Of a stretch of DNA of 64,000 nucleotides, positions 18,796 through 27,074 are shown piece by piece. The notes below the pieces were generated by a model. That model searched no databases. It worked only from the letters and a program-made list of their open reading frames with translations, and had not been told where the DNA came from. The translations under genes and the position numbers were made by a program. Position 1 is the stretch's first letter. Each line of letters begins with the position of its first letter. Origin of the DNA: Flammeovirga sp. SJP92 (GTDB lineage: Bacteria; Bacteroidota; Bacteroidia; Cytophagales; Flammeovirgaceae); contig NZ_LQAQ01000111.1 of NCBI RefSeq assembly GCF_001583495.1, forward strand, positions 1 to 64,000. Direction: 5' to 3'.

Positions 18796-19383
18796 ATGAG
18801 AAATCTTATTTTAACTATTGTTTTTTTACTGGTTCAGCATATATCTTTTGGTCAGGATATTATCAAATTCACAAATAGTGAACAACAATCTTGTAAGGTC
18901 ATTGAAATAACAGAAAGCCATATCAAATACAAAAAGTCGGAAAATTTGGAAGGCCCAGTTTACACTGTTTCTATAAGTGAGGTAGAAAACATTACTTATA
19001 AAAATGGTATGATAGAAAACTATTCAAAATTAAATGTAGGTGACTTGAATGAGCTTTTTTATAAGTTGACGAAGAGAAAGAATAAGGTTTTCGTCGATGC
19101 AAATGATGCAAATGCTATTATTCATGCTACTAACGAATTAAAAAAGTGGGGTTACTGGGGTATTGTAAAGGATAAAAAAGATGCCGATTTTATTCTGTTC
19201 TTCAATTTGACAAACGCACTTGACTTTTTTGGTAATGCAAGGTTTATTAATCCTGAAAATGATGAAATTATCAAACAAACTGAAAATGCTAATACTTTAG
19301 CAAATATGGATTTAAACCCTAAAAGAGGTGTAGTGAAAAAAATTGTAAGAAAAAGAATCAAACCTCTTTACAAGAATATCTAA
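18796..19383 (+). CDS. Secreted protein of unknown function
   Basis: The 195-residue product has a signal peptide (cleavage likely after SFGQ). Its first mature part (about residues 22-75) resembles the short beta module found at the start of many Bacteroidota exported proteins, with a KVIEITESHIKYKK-type strand pair. The C-terminal half is mixed alpha/beta with a basic tail. No enzyme motif is visible. It follows the two-component genes by 117 bases. Confidence 0.6.
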   Translation: MRNLILTIVFLLVQHISFGQDIIKFTNSEQQSCKVIEITESHIKYKKSENLEGPVYTVSISEVENITYKNGMIENYSKLNVGDLNELFYKLTKRKNKVFVDANDANAIIHATNELKKWGYWGIVKDKKDADFILFFNLTNALDFFGNARFINPENDEIIKQTENANTLANMDLNPKRGVVKKIVRKRIKPLYKNI

Positions 19384-19386
19384 TTC

Positions 19387-19404
19387 TACGTGAAACACCA
19401 ATAA
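19387..19404 (+). repeat. 18-bp direct repeat, copy 2 (TACGTGAAACACCAATAA)
   Basis: This is identical to 15356-15373. It begins 4 bases after the stop codon of the secreted-protein gene and about 380 bases ahead of the DUF3124 gene. Confidence 0.6.
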
Positions 19405-19523
19405 CAAAATCTTGGTTTTTCACCTAAAAATATACATCAATTAATACCGAATTTTACATTATTGAATACGTAAAGTAGTTAGACATAACATCAAGAATTG
19501 TAAAGTTTTAGTTAGTTGAGATT

Positions 19524-19557
19524 TAAAGGTCCGATTCGTGTTGAATCGGACTTTTTT
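19524..19557 (+). terminator. Terminator after the secreted-protein gene
   Basis: Arms TCCGATTC (19530-19537) and GAATCGGA (19543-19550) form a perfect 8-bp stem that extends through AAAGG/CTTTT-type flanks, followed by six T. It lies 140 bases beyond the stop. Confidence 0.88.
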
Positions 19558-19576
19558 AATGTTCAATTTCTACCTG

Positions 19577-19593
19577 TTACGTGATTCACGTAA
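19577..19593. promoter_or_regulatory. Perfect palindrome TTACGTGATTCACGTAA (candidate operator)
   Basis: Two 8-base arms, TTACGTGA and TCACGTAA, surround one central T. It lies after a terminator and before the DUF3124/antiporter unit, where an operator is expected. Each arm shares TACGTGA with the two 18-bp repeats at 15356 and 19387. The cognate regulator is unknown. Confidence 0.5.
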
Positions 19594-19700
19594 GTTGAAT
19601 AAGTGAATCTCTACTTTTGAAAACTGTAGTGATAACACAATATACAAGGGTGTTTGTTTTGAGATATTTGTATCAATGAAAACAAAATAAATAGAACATT

Positions 19701-19775
19701 ATGTATAGAATAATATTAATCACAGGAGCTATTTCATTAGTAATTTTCTTTTTCTACTTAGCTTTAAAAAAGTAA
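19701..19775 (+). CDS. Possible 24-residue single-helix membrane peptide
   Basis: This short frame (ATG to TAA, 24 codons) encodes one continuous hydrophobic helix (residues 4-21) with a basic residue near the start and KK at the end, the typical look of a small membrane peptide. It ends 11 bases before the next ATG. It could be translated as the first gene of the DUF3124/antiporter unit or be a chance frame in an AT-rich leader. No homologue is known to me. Confidence 0.35.
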   Translation: MYRIILITGAISLVIFFFYLALKK

Positions 19776-19786
19776 CCTCATTTGTT

Positions 19787-20347
19787 ATGGTAAATTTATT
19801 CAAAAGACTCAATTTCAGAGCTATGATCATTATAATTCTTTGTAGTATCATTTTATTTTCCTGTAAAGGAAATGGCCCCGGAGATCAAAACATTGACAAG
19901 GAACTGAATCGGATTTCGTTAACCGATGATTATATTCCTTCGTTGGACTTTCAAGAAACAAGATATGTTTCGGCTTATTCCAATCTTTACTATAGAAGTG
20001 CAAAAACCAATGCCTATTGTACAGTGGTACTGAGCATAAGAAACACAAGCCTTACAGAGTCTATTTATGTAGATAAAGTAGACTATTATGACAGCTATGG
20101 CGAACTGCTGTCAAAGTTTGTGATGGACACCAATAAATTGAGGCCTTTAGAAACTAGAGAATTTGTTGTAGAATACAGTGATCAGGAAGGAGGATCGGGA
20201 GCTAATTTTATAGTAAATTACGGTGCCCAAAGTGAGTTGAAAGATTTACCAATCATTGAGGCAGTAAGTATTGGTCATGTCGGTAACAATGGTTTTGCTA
20301 TCACCTCTCCTTCAAAAGTAATCTCATCTTTAAACACAAGTCAATGA
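19787..20347 (+). CDS. DUF3124-family lipoprotein
   Basis: The 186-residue product has a hydrophobic signal ending in LFSCKG, a lipobox-like site with the Cys near residue 26, so it is probably membrane-anchored outside the inner membrane. The mature part matches DUF3124: VSAYSNLYYRS, TVVLSIRNTSLTESIYVD, VDYYDSYGELL, the strongly conserved GGSGANFIVNYGA, and IIEAVSIGH. The family's function is unknown. It is followed 56 bases later by a cation/proton antiporter, so a link with ion or pH stress is possible but is inference. Confidence 0.85.
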   Translation: MVNLFKRLNFRAMIIIILCSIILFSCKGNGPGDQNIDKELNRISLTDDYIPSLDFQETRYVSAYSNLYYRSAKTNAYCTVVLSIRNTSLTESIYVDKVDYYDSYGELLSKFVMDTNKLRPLETREFVVEYSDQEGGSGANFIVNYGAQSELKDLPIIEAVSIGHVGNNGFAITSPSKVISSLNTSQ

Positions 20348-20403
20348 TAAAGTAAGGCTAACACCTTATTTTTTCACTTACAACATAAACTAAAATAAAC
20401 TAT

Positions 20404-21588
20404 ATGCTAAGTAATGAAATCATTTTATTAATTGCTTTTTTCATAGCAGTAGGAATATTGCTCTACAACCCCAGTAAATATTATGGCATTCCCGCCGCCT
20501 TGATATTTATTGGGGTAGGCCTGTTTTTGGGCAATGACTCTGCTTCATCTTTTGCTTTTCATAATCCAACACAAACAGACTTGATCAGTCAGTTGGCTTT
20601 AGTGGTCATTATATTTGTGGGTGGTTTACATACCAATATAAAAGACATTAAACGAGTCTTTGCTGAGGGATTGTTATTATCCAATATTGGGGTATTTGTC
20701 ACCACTTTTTCTCTGGGCTTTTTTGTAAGCCTAGTAACACCACTTTCTATTATTGAAGGATTGCTTTTGGGAGCAATTGTTTCTTCTACAGATGCCGCTG
20801 CAGTATTTGGTGTGTTGGAGTCTAAAAATATGAAAATGAAATACAACTCTGATAAAGTATTGGAGTTTGAATCAGCTACAAATGACCCTATGGCTTTAAT
20901 ATTGACATTGATTTTTGTAAGTATTATAAAGTCAGCAGGTGTAGAGGTCGTTTACTTAGATTATTTGACTTTTTTTGTACAACAGGTATTTGTAGGGTGT
21001 GGTTTATCTTTCTTTTTATATCTGATCATCAAATATATACTAGAGAAAATTCATTTTGTGGAAGAAGGGCTTATTCCTATATTTCTTTTATGTGCACTAA
21101 TAGTGTTTCTAAAAGTCAATGATTTTCTGGGTGGAAATGCCTTGATTGGAGCTTATATTCTTGGAGTGATGTTGAATACTGTGGATTATCATTACAAAGA
21201 CAATACACTTCATTTTTTTAATAGCATCTCTTGGTTGGCACAATCGATAATGTTCTTATTATTAGGACTTCAAATTAATCCAGTTGAATTACTTGAGATT
21301 ATTCCATTGGCAATTCTTCCAGCCTTATTTTTGTTCTTAATTGCAAGACCATTGGGCGTTTTTACATCATACCTTCCAATGAGACAACCCTTTAAAAAAC
21401 AAATATTTATTTCTTGGAGTGGATTGAAAGGAGCAACACCTATTGTTTTTGCTTTGATTCCTTTACTAGAAGATTTACAAAATGCAGAATTAATATTTTA
21501 CATCGTTAGTTTTATCGTCTTCCTATCATTACTGATTCATCCGTTTTCAATGGAATGGGTGGCCAAGAAAACAAAGGTATTATTGTAA
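20404..21588 (+). CDS. Cation/proton antiporter (NhaP2/CvrA-like, CPA family)
   Basis: The 394-residue inner-membrane protein has about 12 hydrophobic segments of the Na+(K+)/H+ exchanger fold. Family features are an early IPAALIFIGVGLFLGND segment, the SSTDAAAVFGVL loop, the FESATNDPMALILTL segment with the Asp of the transport site, and ISWSGLKGATPIVFAL. It ends after the transport domain, with no C-terminal TrkA or CBS part, so it is shorter than typical NhaP2/CvrA. Na+ versus K+ preference cannot be decided. Confidence 0.88.
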   Translation: MLSNEIILLIAFFIAVGILLYNPSKYYGIPAALIFIGVGLFLGNDSASSFAFHNPTQTDLISQLALVVIIFVGGLHTNIKDIKRVFAEGLLLSNIGVFVTTFSLGFFVSLVTPLSIIEGLLLGAIVSSTDAAAVFGVLESKNMKMKYNSDKVLEFESATNDPMALILTLIFVSIIKSAGVEVVYLDYLTFFVQQVFVGCGLSFFLYLIIKYILEKIHFVEEGLIPIFLLCALIVFLKVNDFLGGNALIGAYILGVMLNTVDYHYKDNTLHFFNSISWLAQSIMFLLLGLQINPVELLEIIPLAILPALFLFLIARPLGVFTSYLPMRQPFKKQIFISWSGLKGATPIVFALIPLLEDLQNAELIFYIVSFIVFLSLLIHPFSMEWVAKKTKVLL

Positions 21589-21650
21589 TATGATGATGTT
21601 TTGAAAAGGCATATTTAAGGTGAATAGAATAACGGTCCTATTATAATGCA

Positions 21651-21692
21651 TAAAAATAGGCTTTATACTTCTTCTTGAAGCATAAAGCCTAT
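21651..21692 (-). terminator. ackA terminator (minus strand)
   Basis: Arms ATAGGCTTTAT (21656-21666) and ATAAAGCCTAT (21682-21692) form a perfect 11-bp stem. The run of A at 21652-21656 is the T-run when read on the minus strand. It sits between convergent genes and probably works for both. Confidence 0.85.
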
Positions 21693-21719
21693 TCTATTCA
21701 TTTATCAAAAGACAATCAA

Positions 21720-22913
21720 CTATTTAGTCAAGTTATAAGTGTCTCTTGCAATCATCACTTCTTCGTTGGTAGGAATTACTGCAACTCTTACTTTTGAGTC
21801 ATCCGCTGAAATCACAGCTTCTTCACCCATGGTTGCTTCATTTTTACTAGAGTCTAATTTGATACCTAGACCTTCCAAACCTTTAAGGATTTCTTTTCTT
21901 GCGTTGATGGCGTTTTCACCAATACCACCTGTGAAGATGATCGTTTCAAGCCCACCTAATGTTGCCATATAAGTACCAATGTATTTCTTTACATCGTAAT
22001 GGAACATTCTTAATGCTAAATCAGCATCTTCGTTTCCTTTGCTTGCAGCAATAGATACATCTCTGTAGTCAGAAGAAACACCAGACACACCATATAAACC
22101 AGATTCTTTATTGATCAGATTGGAAATACCTTGGATATCTAAATCTTCGTGATCTGCAATAAATGGAATAACTCCTGGATCAATAGAGCCACATCTTGTA
22201 CCCATCATCAAGCCGTCAGTAGGAGAGAAGCCCATTGATGTTTCAATTGATTTGCCATCCTCAATAGCAGCCAAAGAACTACCATTACCCAAATGACAAG
22301 TAATCATCTTGCTTGTTCTGTCCTCACCGTATAATTCTTTTGCACGGTCAGAAACATATTGATGTGATGTACCATGGAAACCATACTTTCTCAAACCATA
22401 CTTCTTGAAGAAGCTGATCGGTAAGGCATATACTGCTCTTTGTTCTGGAATAGTGTGGTGGAATGCTGTATCAAATACTGCAACTTGTGGAATATTGCCA
22501 ATAGCTTTTTCAATTGCCTCAACACCTTTAATGTTGGCAGGGTTGTGCAATGGGGCCAAATCAATACAAGACGTAATTCCGTGCATCACATCATCATTGA
22601 TTAAAACACTTTTGGAGAAGGTAGAACCACCGTGTACAATTCTATGTCCAACGGCTGATAATTCGTCCAGTGAAGAAAGAATATTAAGCTTTTCATCTGT
22701 GATGATACTTAATAAAAATTCGATGCCTTTAGAGTGGTCAGGTATTGTTAATCGGATTAGTTCTTTATGTCCCTCGCTATTCTTGACTGTAATTGAAGCG
22801 TCTGGTAAACCAATTTTTTCTATCAAACCTTTTCCAATAACCTTTTCAGAAGGCATTTCAATGAGTTGGAACTTGATAGAAGAACTACCAGAGTTAAGTA
22901 TGAGAATTTTCAC
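21720..22913 (-). CDS. ackA: Acetate kinase
   Basis: It makes ATP and acetate from acetyl phosphate and ADP in overflow or fermentative metabolism. The 397 residues match the family length. The N-terminal LILNSGSSSIKFQLIE motif, the VAVFDTAFHHTIP segment with catalytic residues, the KYGFHGTSH loop, GFSPTDGLMMGTRCGSIDPG, and the C-terminal IFTGGIGENA adenosine-binding motif are all present. The usual partner gene pta is not adjacent here. It is transcribed alone and ends at a strong hairpin. Confidence 0.97.
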   Translation of the reverse strand: MKILILNSGSSSIKFQLIEMPSEKVIGKGLIEKIGLPDASITVKNSEGHKELIRLTIPDHSKGIEFLLSIITDEKLNILSSLDELSAVGHRIVHGGSTFSKSVLINDDVMHGITSCIDLAPLHNPANIKGVEAIEKAIGNIPQVAVFDTAFHHTIPEQRAVYALPISFFKKYGLRKYGFHGTSHQYVSDRAKELYGEDRTSKMITCHLGNGSSLAAIEDGKSIETSMGFSPTDGLMMGTRCGSIDPGVIPFIADHEDLDIQGISNLINKESGLYGVSGVSSDYRDVSIAASKGNEDADLALRMFHYDVKKYIGTYMATLGGLETIIFTGGIGENAINARKEILKGLEGLGIKLDSSKNEATMGEEAVISADDSKVRVAVIPTNEEVMIARDTYNLTK

Positions 22914-23061
22914 TATAAATGCGTAGTAAATGATATAAAATTTTTCGTTGATCCAATATCCTAACTATCTCATACAATTACAGCGATAAAAATCACCCTT
23001 TTGCAAATGTTAAAAAGTAACAGGTGTAAAAGGGTGAAGTTTAAGAAATTTATACAATATT

Positions 23062-25341
23062 TTATGGTTTTATTTTAACTCCCATTAGTAATATATCGTC
23101 AATCTGTCTTCCAATAGAATTATTATTTGCATTTATCCAAGATTCATAGAAGTTTTCTAATGCAACCTTCTGTTGGAGCATAGGTTTTGACGAAACCATC
23201 AATATCAATTCTCTCAGTCTTTTGCTTGAAATCTTGCGGTCGTTTTCACCTCCAAACTGATCTTGATAGCCATCAGAGAAGAGATAAAATGAAGTTGCAG
23301 AGTTCAATGAAATAATATTTTCTTTAATGTTTATTTTTTTATTGAAAGAACCCAAGCTCAGACGTTCTCCTTTGAGGTGATAAATAGTATTATTCTGTAC
23401 AAAAACCAATGGAGTATGAGCACCTGCAAAATGTACTTTCTGATTGGTTTTATCCCAAACCAATACACCCATATCCATACTATCTCTAATACTTGTACTT
23501 TCGTCCAGTTGAAGCATATTATGTAAGCTGGCATTCATCTCCAATAATATTCTAGCAGGGGATGTGATACCTCTTAGCTTGACAATTTGTTGCAAAAATC
23601 CATCACCAATCATAGACATCATGGCTCCAGGTACACCATGCCCTGTACAATCTGCTACAATCAAAATGGATTTATTTTCTTTCTTGTTTTCGTAAGTCCA
23701 GTAAAAATCACCTGACACTACATCTTTTGGTCTATACATCAAGAAGTATTCTTCCCACACCTTGCTTAAAGTCTCTTCGGCTGGAAGAATAGCACTTTGG
23801 ATACGTTTGGCGTAATTAATACTATCTCTTAAGTTTTTGGTGGTTTTTTCGATTTGAATATTCTTTAGTTCCACCATATCCCTTTGAGCCGCAATTTCTT
23901 CATTTTGTTGCTCTAGTTCATCGTTCTTGTCATTCATGGCATTATTGAGCAACTGAAGTTTCTCCGTTTGTGCCATGATTTCCTCATTTTTAGAAGCGAG
24001 CTGAGTGGCTTGTGATTCAAGTTCCTCTTTTTGCTCCTCCAGTTCAGCGGTAGCATTTTGAAGCTCTAAAGTTCTTTCTTTTACTTTCAGTTCTAAAGTA
24101 GCTTTTGCATCGGCTTCGATTTGGAGCATTTGTTTGATGGCAACATTTTTCTCTTCTCTGTAGATTGCGTATTTCTTGCTCAATGCTGTAAATAGAAGTG
24201 TCACCATGATTACGTCTCCATATTCAAGAATTCTTGAAGTAAGAAGGTTGTCAGGGACCACACCTTTCATTCGCCCTACAAACAGTAAAAGAGCAGTAAG
24301 ATAAATACTGAATGATGCAATATAGTAGCCAGCAAACCTATTGCCTCTCACATAGGATGTAATACCAACGCCCAACGCCAACATAGTAAAAGGAATTGAC
24401 GTTCCTGTAACAATTTGGATGGCGGTATAGTAAGGTAAAAATAAAGCTCCTAATACGGCAATTACGCCAATCCCTAGCCCCCCATAGTTAAGTTTATGTG
24501 CTGTAGGTGACAGTCTTTTTAATCTTAAAAAATACAGGTTGAAACACGCAATACCCACCATCCAAATACCTATTGATAAAGGTGTGATTTTATTGGCCAA
24601 ATAGATGTTGTTTGGAAATAAAAATTGGAAGGTGTGTCCTGATAAAGAAAAAGTAAATAATATTTTAGCGACGATTGGAATAGGGAAAATCAAGTAACTG
24701 ATGTCTTTTGTAGGGAGATAGGTGATTAAACCTAATACAGCCATCATGACTAATATTCCAAAAAATAATCCGAAGCCTACTTCATATTTAGAATTGATTT
24801 CAGCAAATTTCCAAGGTCTGTACAGTCGCATTGGAATTTTTACGGAACCATCTGTTCTCACTTTAAAATACATGCTTGTGATGCCTTCTCCCTCCACTTG
24901 AAGAGGGAAAACATAATTGTGATGTTGTATAGGGCGATGGTTGAAACTTACATGATCTCCTGTTGCAACGTGATCAATCAATTTTCCATCTTTTACAACA
25001 TAATAGTCAACATAATCGAGTGGGGCATAGTTTACTTCAACAAGCCAATCCGGTTTCATGGTCTTTTTCTCGTTCTCAATGTCCACTCTTACCCAATAGG
25101 TAGATTGACCATATTCAAAGCTTACATAAGAACTGTTGTTCCATGCCGTAAATTTTGAAAAAGTTGGGCTCGAAATCTGAGCAAAGTCCATTTCATTTGT
25201 AGGATCAATGTAGTAGTAGGCGTTTGAAGCAGCATTCACATAAGGTTTTGATTCCTCTAAAGTGAGTTTGCGTTCATTTATGCCTGCAAGTGAAGTAATC
25301 GCATATAGCATCCCTATGCATGCGAAGCAAAACTTAAGCAT
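23062..25341 (-). CDS. 7TM-DISM receptor with SpoIIE-type PP2C phosphatase
   Basis: The 759-residue membrane protein combines, in order: a signal peptide; an extracellular 7TMR-DISMED2 domain (about 25-165, with STYWVRVDIEN); a seven-helix 7TMR-DISM region (about 175-390); a long glutamine/glutamate-rich coiled coil (about 395-500); and a SpoIIE/PP2C phosphatase domain (about 505-757, with YAKRIQSAILP, GDFYWTY, VADCTGHGVPGAMMSMIG and FSDGYQDQFGG). It should sense an outside ligand and dephosphorylate a Ser/Thr-phosphorylated partner, often a STAS-type anti-anti-sigma protein. A STAS-like gene lies at 4914, but the link is inference. Confidence 0.9.
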   Translation of the reverse strand: MLKFCFACIGMLYAITSLAGINERKLTLEESKPYVNAASNAYYYIDPTNEMDFAQISSPTFSKFTAWNNSSYVSFEYGQSTYWVRVDIENEKKTMKPDWLVEVNYAPLDYVDYYVVKDGKLIDHVATGDHVSFNHRPIQHHNYVFPLQVEGEGITSMYFKVRTDGSVKIPMRLYRPWKFAEINSKYEVGFGLFFGILVMMAVLGLITYLPTKDISYLIFPIPIVAKILFTFSLSGHTFQFLFPNNIYLANKITPLSIGIWMVGIACFNLYFLRLKRLSPTAHKLNYGGLGIGVIAVLGALFLPYYTAIQIVTGTSIPFTMLALGVGITSYVRGNRFAGYYIASFSIYLTALLLFVGRMKGVVPDNLLTSRILEYGDVIMVTLLFTALSKKYAIYREEKNVAIKQMLQIEADAKATLELKVKERTLELQNATAELEEQKEELESQATQLASKNEEIMAQTEKLQLLNNAMNDKNDELEQQNEEIAAQRDMVELKNIQIEKTTKNLRDSINYAKRIQSAILPAEETLSKVWEEYFLMYRPKDVVSGDFYWTYENKKENKSILIVADCTGHGVPGAMMSMIGDGFLQQIVKLRGITSPARILLEMNASLHNMLQLDESTSIRDSMDMGVLVWDKTNQKVHFAGAHTPLVFVQNNTIYHLKGERLSLGSFNKKINIKENIISLNSATSFYLFSDGYQDQFGGENDRKISSKRLRELILMVSSKPMLQQKVALENFYESWINANNNSIGRQIDDILLMGVKIKP

Positions 25342-25450
25342 ATCAATTATGTTTGAGTTTAATGTAGTCTAAACAGTAAAAATTGGCTTATTAATTAACT
25401 TACAAGATGAGGATTTGATTTAATAATACCAATATTTAATTTGATTATTT

Positions 25451-25458
25451 TAACTTTG
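25451..25458 (+). promoter_or_regulatory. Candidate -7 box of the ATP-grasp operon
   Basis: TAACTTTG is identical to the guaB -7 box and lies 58 bases before the ATG at 25516. No TTG at the normal spacing is evident, so the -33 element is unresolved. Confidence 0.45.
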
Positions 25459-25515
25459 AACCTAAGAATTAACAAACCATCTTGTTAAGCTATTTATTTC
25501 CCAAACCTTAAAAAA

Positions 25516-26724
25516 ATGCTAATGAAAGGTGATTTATGGCTGTTTAATCCTCATTGTGAGTTATCTATACTCAAGGAACAGCAACATTATACCCCACCTA
25601 AAATGATTAAGAAAGTACAAAATGACCTTTCTGTTCTAATGATGTGGTTAGCCAACAATAATGACAGTATTTTGATGGTGAATAATAAGGTAAATAAAGA
25701 ATGGTATTCAAGAATGCAAAGTGTTGTGGGGATAAATATAAATTTTGTAACACCTAAAAGTATAAAAGAGCAGAAAATTACCTTTAAAGGAGTCAAAACA
25801 TGGGGGAAATCACCTAGTATTATATCAGATTTACATTTTTTGGACCCAACCTATGCTCCATTTTATCAATGGGATAAACATCTTAAACCAATTTTTCATC
25901 GGCAATTTGGTTACAATGTTTTGAGTTATATAATTGATAGTAAATTATTTAACTTATTGTGTAAGGCTTCGTTAGGAAGTTTTTGTTCCTCATTTGGGGA
26001 TGCTCAGAAGCAGATTGAAAAAACGTTTACATCAAATCCGTATGGTGTAATAATGAAACTCCCTTATAGTTCCTCAGGTAGAGGGATATTAGTACTCAAA
26101 AGAAATGAAATTACACCAAGTGTACAGACATGGATAGAAAGTGCTATTAATCAGCAAGGTAGCCTTTTGGTGGAGCCTCTATTAATAAAGGAGTTTGACT
26201 TTTCTCTTCTATTCAAAAAGTACAATAATAAGGTTGAATTTTTAGGAGGAACATCTTTTCTAGCAGGCCTAACGGGGCAATATTTTGGTTCTGAATTAAA
26301 TCGATTTAAAAAACGTTTTTCCAGTCAAGAATGGGAAAGTATTTTGAAATCTGTAGATCTCATCAAAAATAAAGTAAAAGATGAAAAAACATTAGAAGGC
26401 TACTTTGGTATTGACGCATTGGTGTTTCGAGACAGTAATGGAGAAAGAGTCATTCATCCATGTATAGAGATTAATCCTCGTTACACGATGGGACATATCA
26501 CGTTGCGTTTAGAAAAAGTGGTGCCTTCAAGTAAAAAAGCCGAGTGGCGGATCATTACCAAACACGAGGTTAAAGACTTCAAGACTTTTCAAGAAGAAAT
26601 GGAAGTAAAGTACCCATTGGCTATAAAACATCAAAAAGTTCAATCTGGATTTTTACCTTTGGTTGATGTAAATTTGGTGCAAAATTATTATGCATACCTC
26701 TTAGTAGAAGATGAAGAAATATAG
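25516..26724 (+). CDS. ATP-grasp-fold protein of unknown substrate
   Basis: The 402-residue soluble protein has a distinctive N-terminus, DLWLFNPHCELSI followed by HYTPPK, which I associate with a conserved but uncharacterised Bacteroidota family. The ATP-grasp elements are VIMKLPYSSSGRGI (nucleotide lysine and glycine-rich loop, near residue 178), LLVEPLLIKEFDFS, and CIEINPRYTMGHI, which holds the Glu-Asn pair that binds Mg. It should activate a carboxylate by phosphorylation and ligate it to an amine or similar acceptor. The substrate is unknown. It overlaps the next gene by 14 bases, which suggests coupled translation. Confidence 0.75.
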   Translation: MLMKGDLWLFNPHCELSILKEQQHYTPPKMIKKVQNDLSVLMMWLANNNDSILMVNNKVNKEWYSRMQSVVGININFVTPKSIKEQKITFKGVKTWGKSPSIISDLHFLDPTYAPFYQWDKHLKPIFHRQFGYNVLSYIIDSKLFNLLCKASLGSFCSSFGDAQKQIEKTFTSNPYGVIMKLPYSSSGRGILVLKRNEITPSVQTWIESAINQQGSLLVEPLLIKEFDFSLLFKKYNNKVEFLGGTSFLAGLTGQYFGSELNRFKKRFSSQEWESILKSVDLIKNKVKDEKTLEGYFGIDALVFRDSNGERVIHPCIEINPRYTMGHITLRLEKVVPSSKKAEWRIITKHEVKDFKTFQEEMEVKYPLAIKHQKVQSGFLPLVDVNLVQNYYAYLLVEDEEI

Positions 26725-27016
26725 ATTAAAACTGACAACAATGGAATTTCGCTTTTTGCAGAGTATTTTGATTCGACTAGCAGAGGCTTATAAAAATAAA
26801 TTACCAGATGATATTGCTCATCAACTCCTTATAGAACTTTATGAGAGTAGGTTTAATGTATCAGTCGTGGATCAAAACTTAGAAAAAACGCTAGTTTTAA
26901 ATCGTTCTGTAGTTTTGGCATTCCACCATTTCTTAAATGAAATTCCACTTTCTGGTGATGCCGACTTATTGAGGAATCAACTTTTTAATCAGTTTGATGT
27001 GTTTTTGCAGGGGTAG
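26711..27016 (+). CDS. Small protein of unknown function, overlapping the ATP-grasp gene
   Basis: The 101-residue product is mostly helical, with a conserved-looking N-terminus (KLTTMEFRFLQSILIRLAE) and no signal peptide. Its start overlaps the end of the ATP-grasp gene by 14 bases in another frame, so it is translationally coupled and probably works with it. I recognise no domain. It does not look like a graspetide precursor because it has no repeated acidic core. Confidence 0.6.
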   Translation: MKKYRLKLTTMEFRFLQSILIRLAEAYKNKLPDDIAHQLLIELYESRFNVSVVDQNLEKTLVLNRSVVLAFHHFLNEIPLSGDADLLRNQLFNQFDVFLQG

Positions 27017-27074
27017 ATATACTAAAAAGTATAGTGGTAGCTGATGTGGAATACAATTTTTGAGGCTAAAGTTT

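Larger units (their letters stand above)
19405..19700. other. Intergenic region before the DUF3124/antiporter unit
   Basis: This stretch of about 300 bases holds a terminator (19524-19557) and a perfect palindrome (19577-19593), listed separately, but no gene that I can support. The promoter of the downstream unit probably lies between about 19595 and 19700. A box GATATTTG at 19663-19670 comes close to the TAnnTTTG form but has a G at the first position. Confidence 0.4.

Noticed and set aside
22405-22926. 173-codon plus-strand frame within ackA
   Set aside because: It is fully antisense to the conserved acetate kinase gene and has no recognisable protein features.
25516-27016. ATP-grasp pair considered as a graspetide (ribosomal peptide) cluster
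   Set aside because: The small partner has no leader/core layout or repeated Thr/Glu motifs, and no maturation protease or exporter is adjacent, so this reading is not supported.
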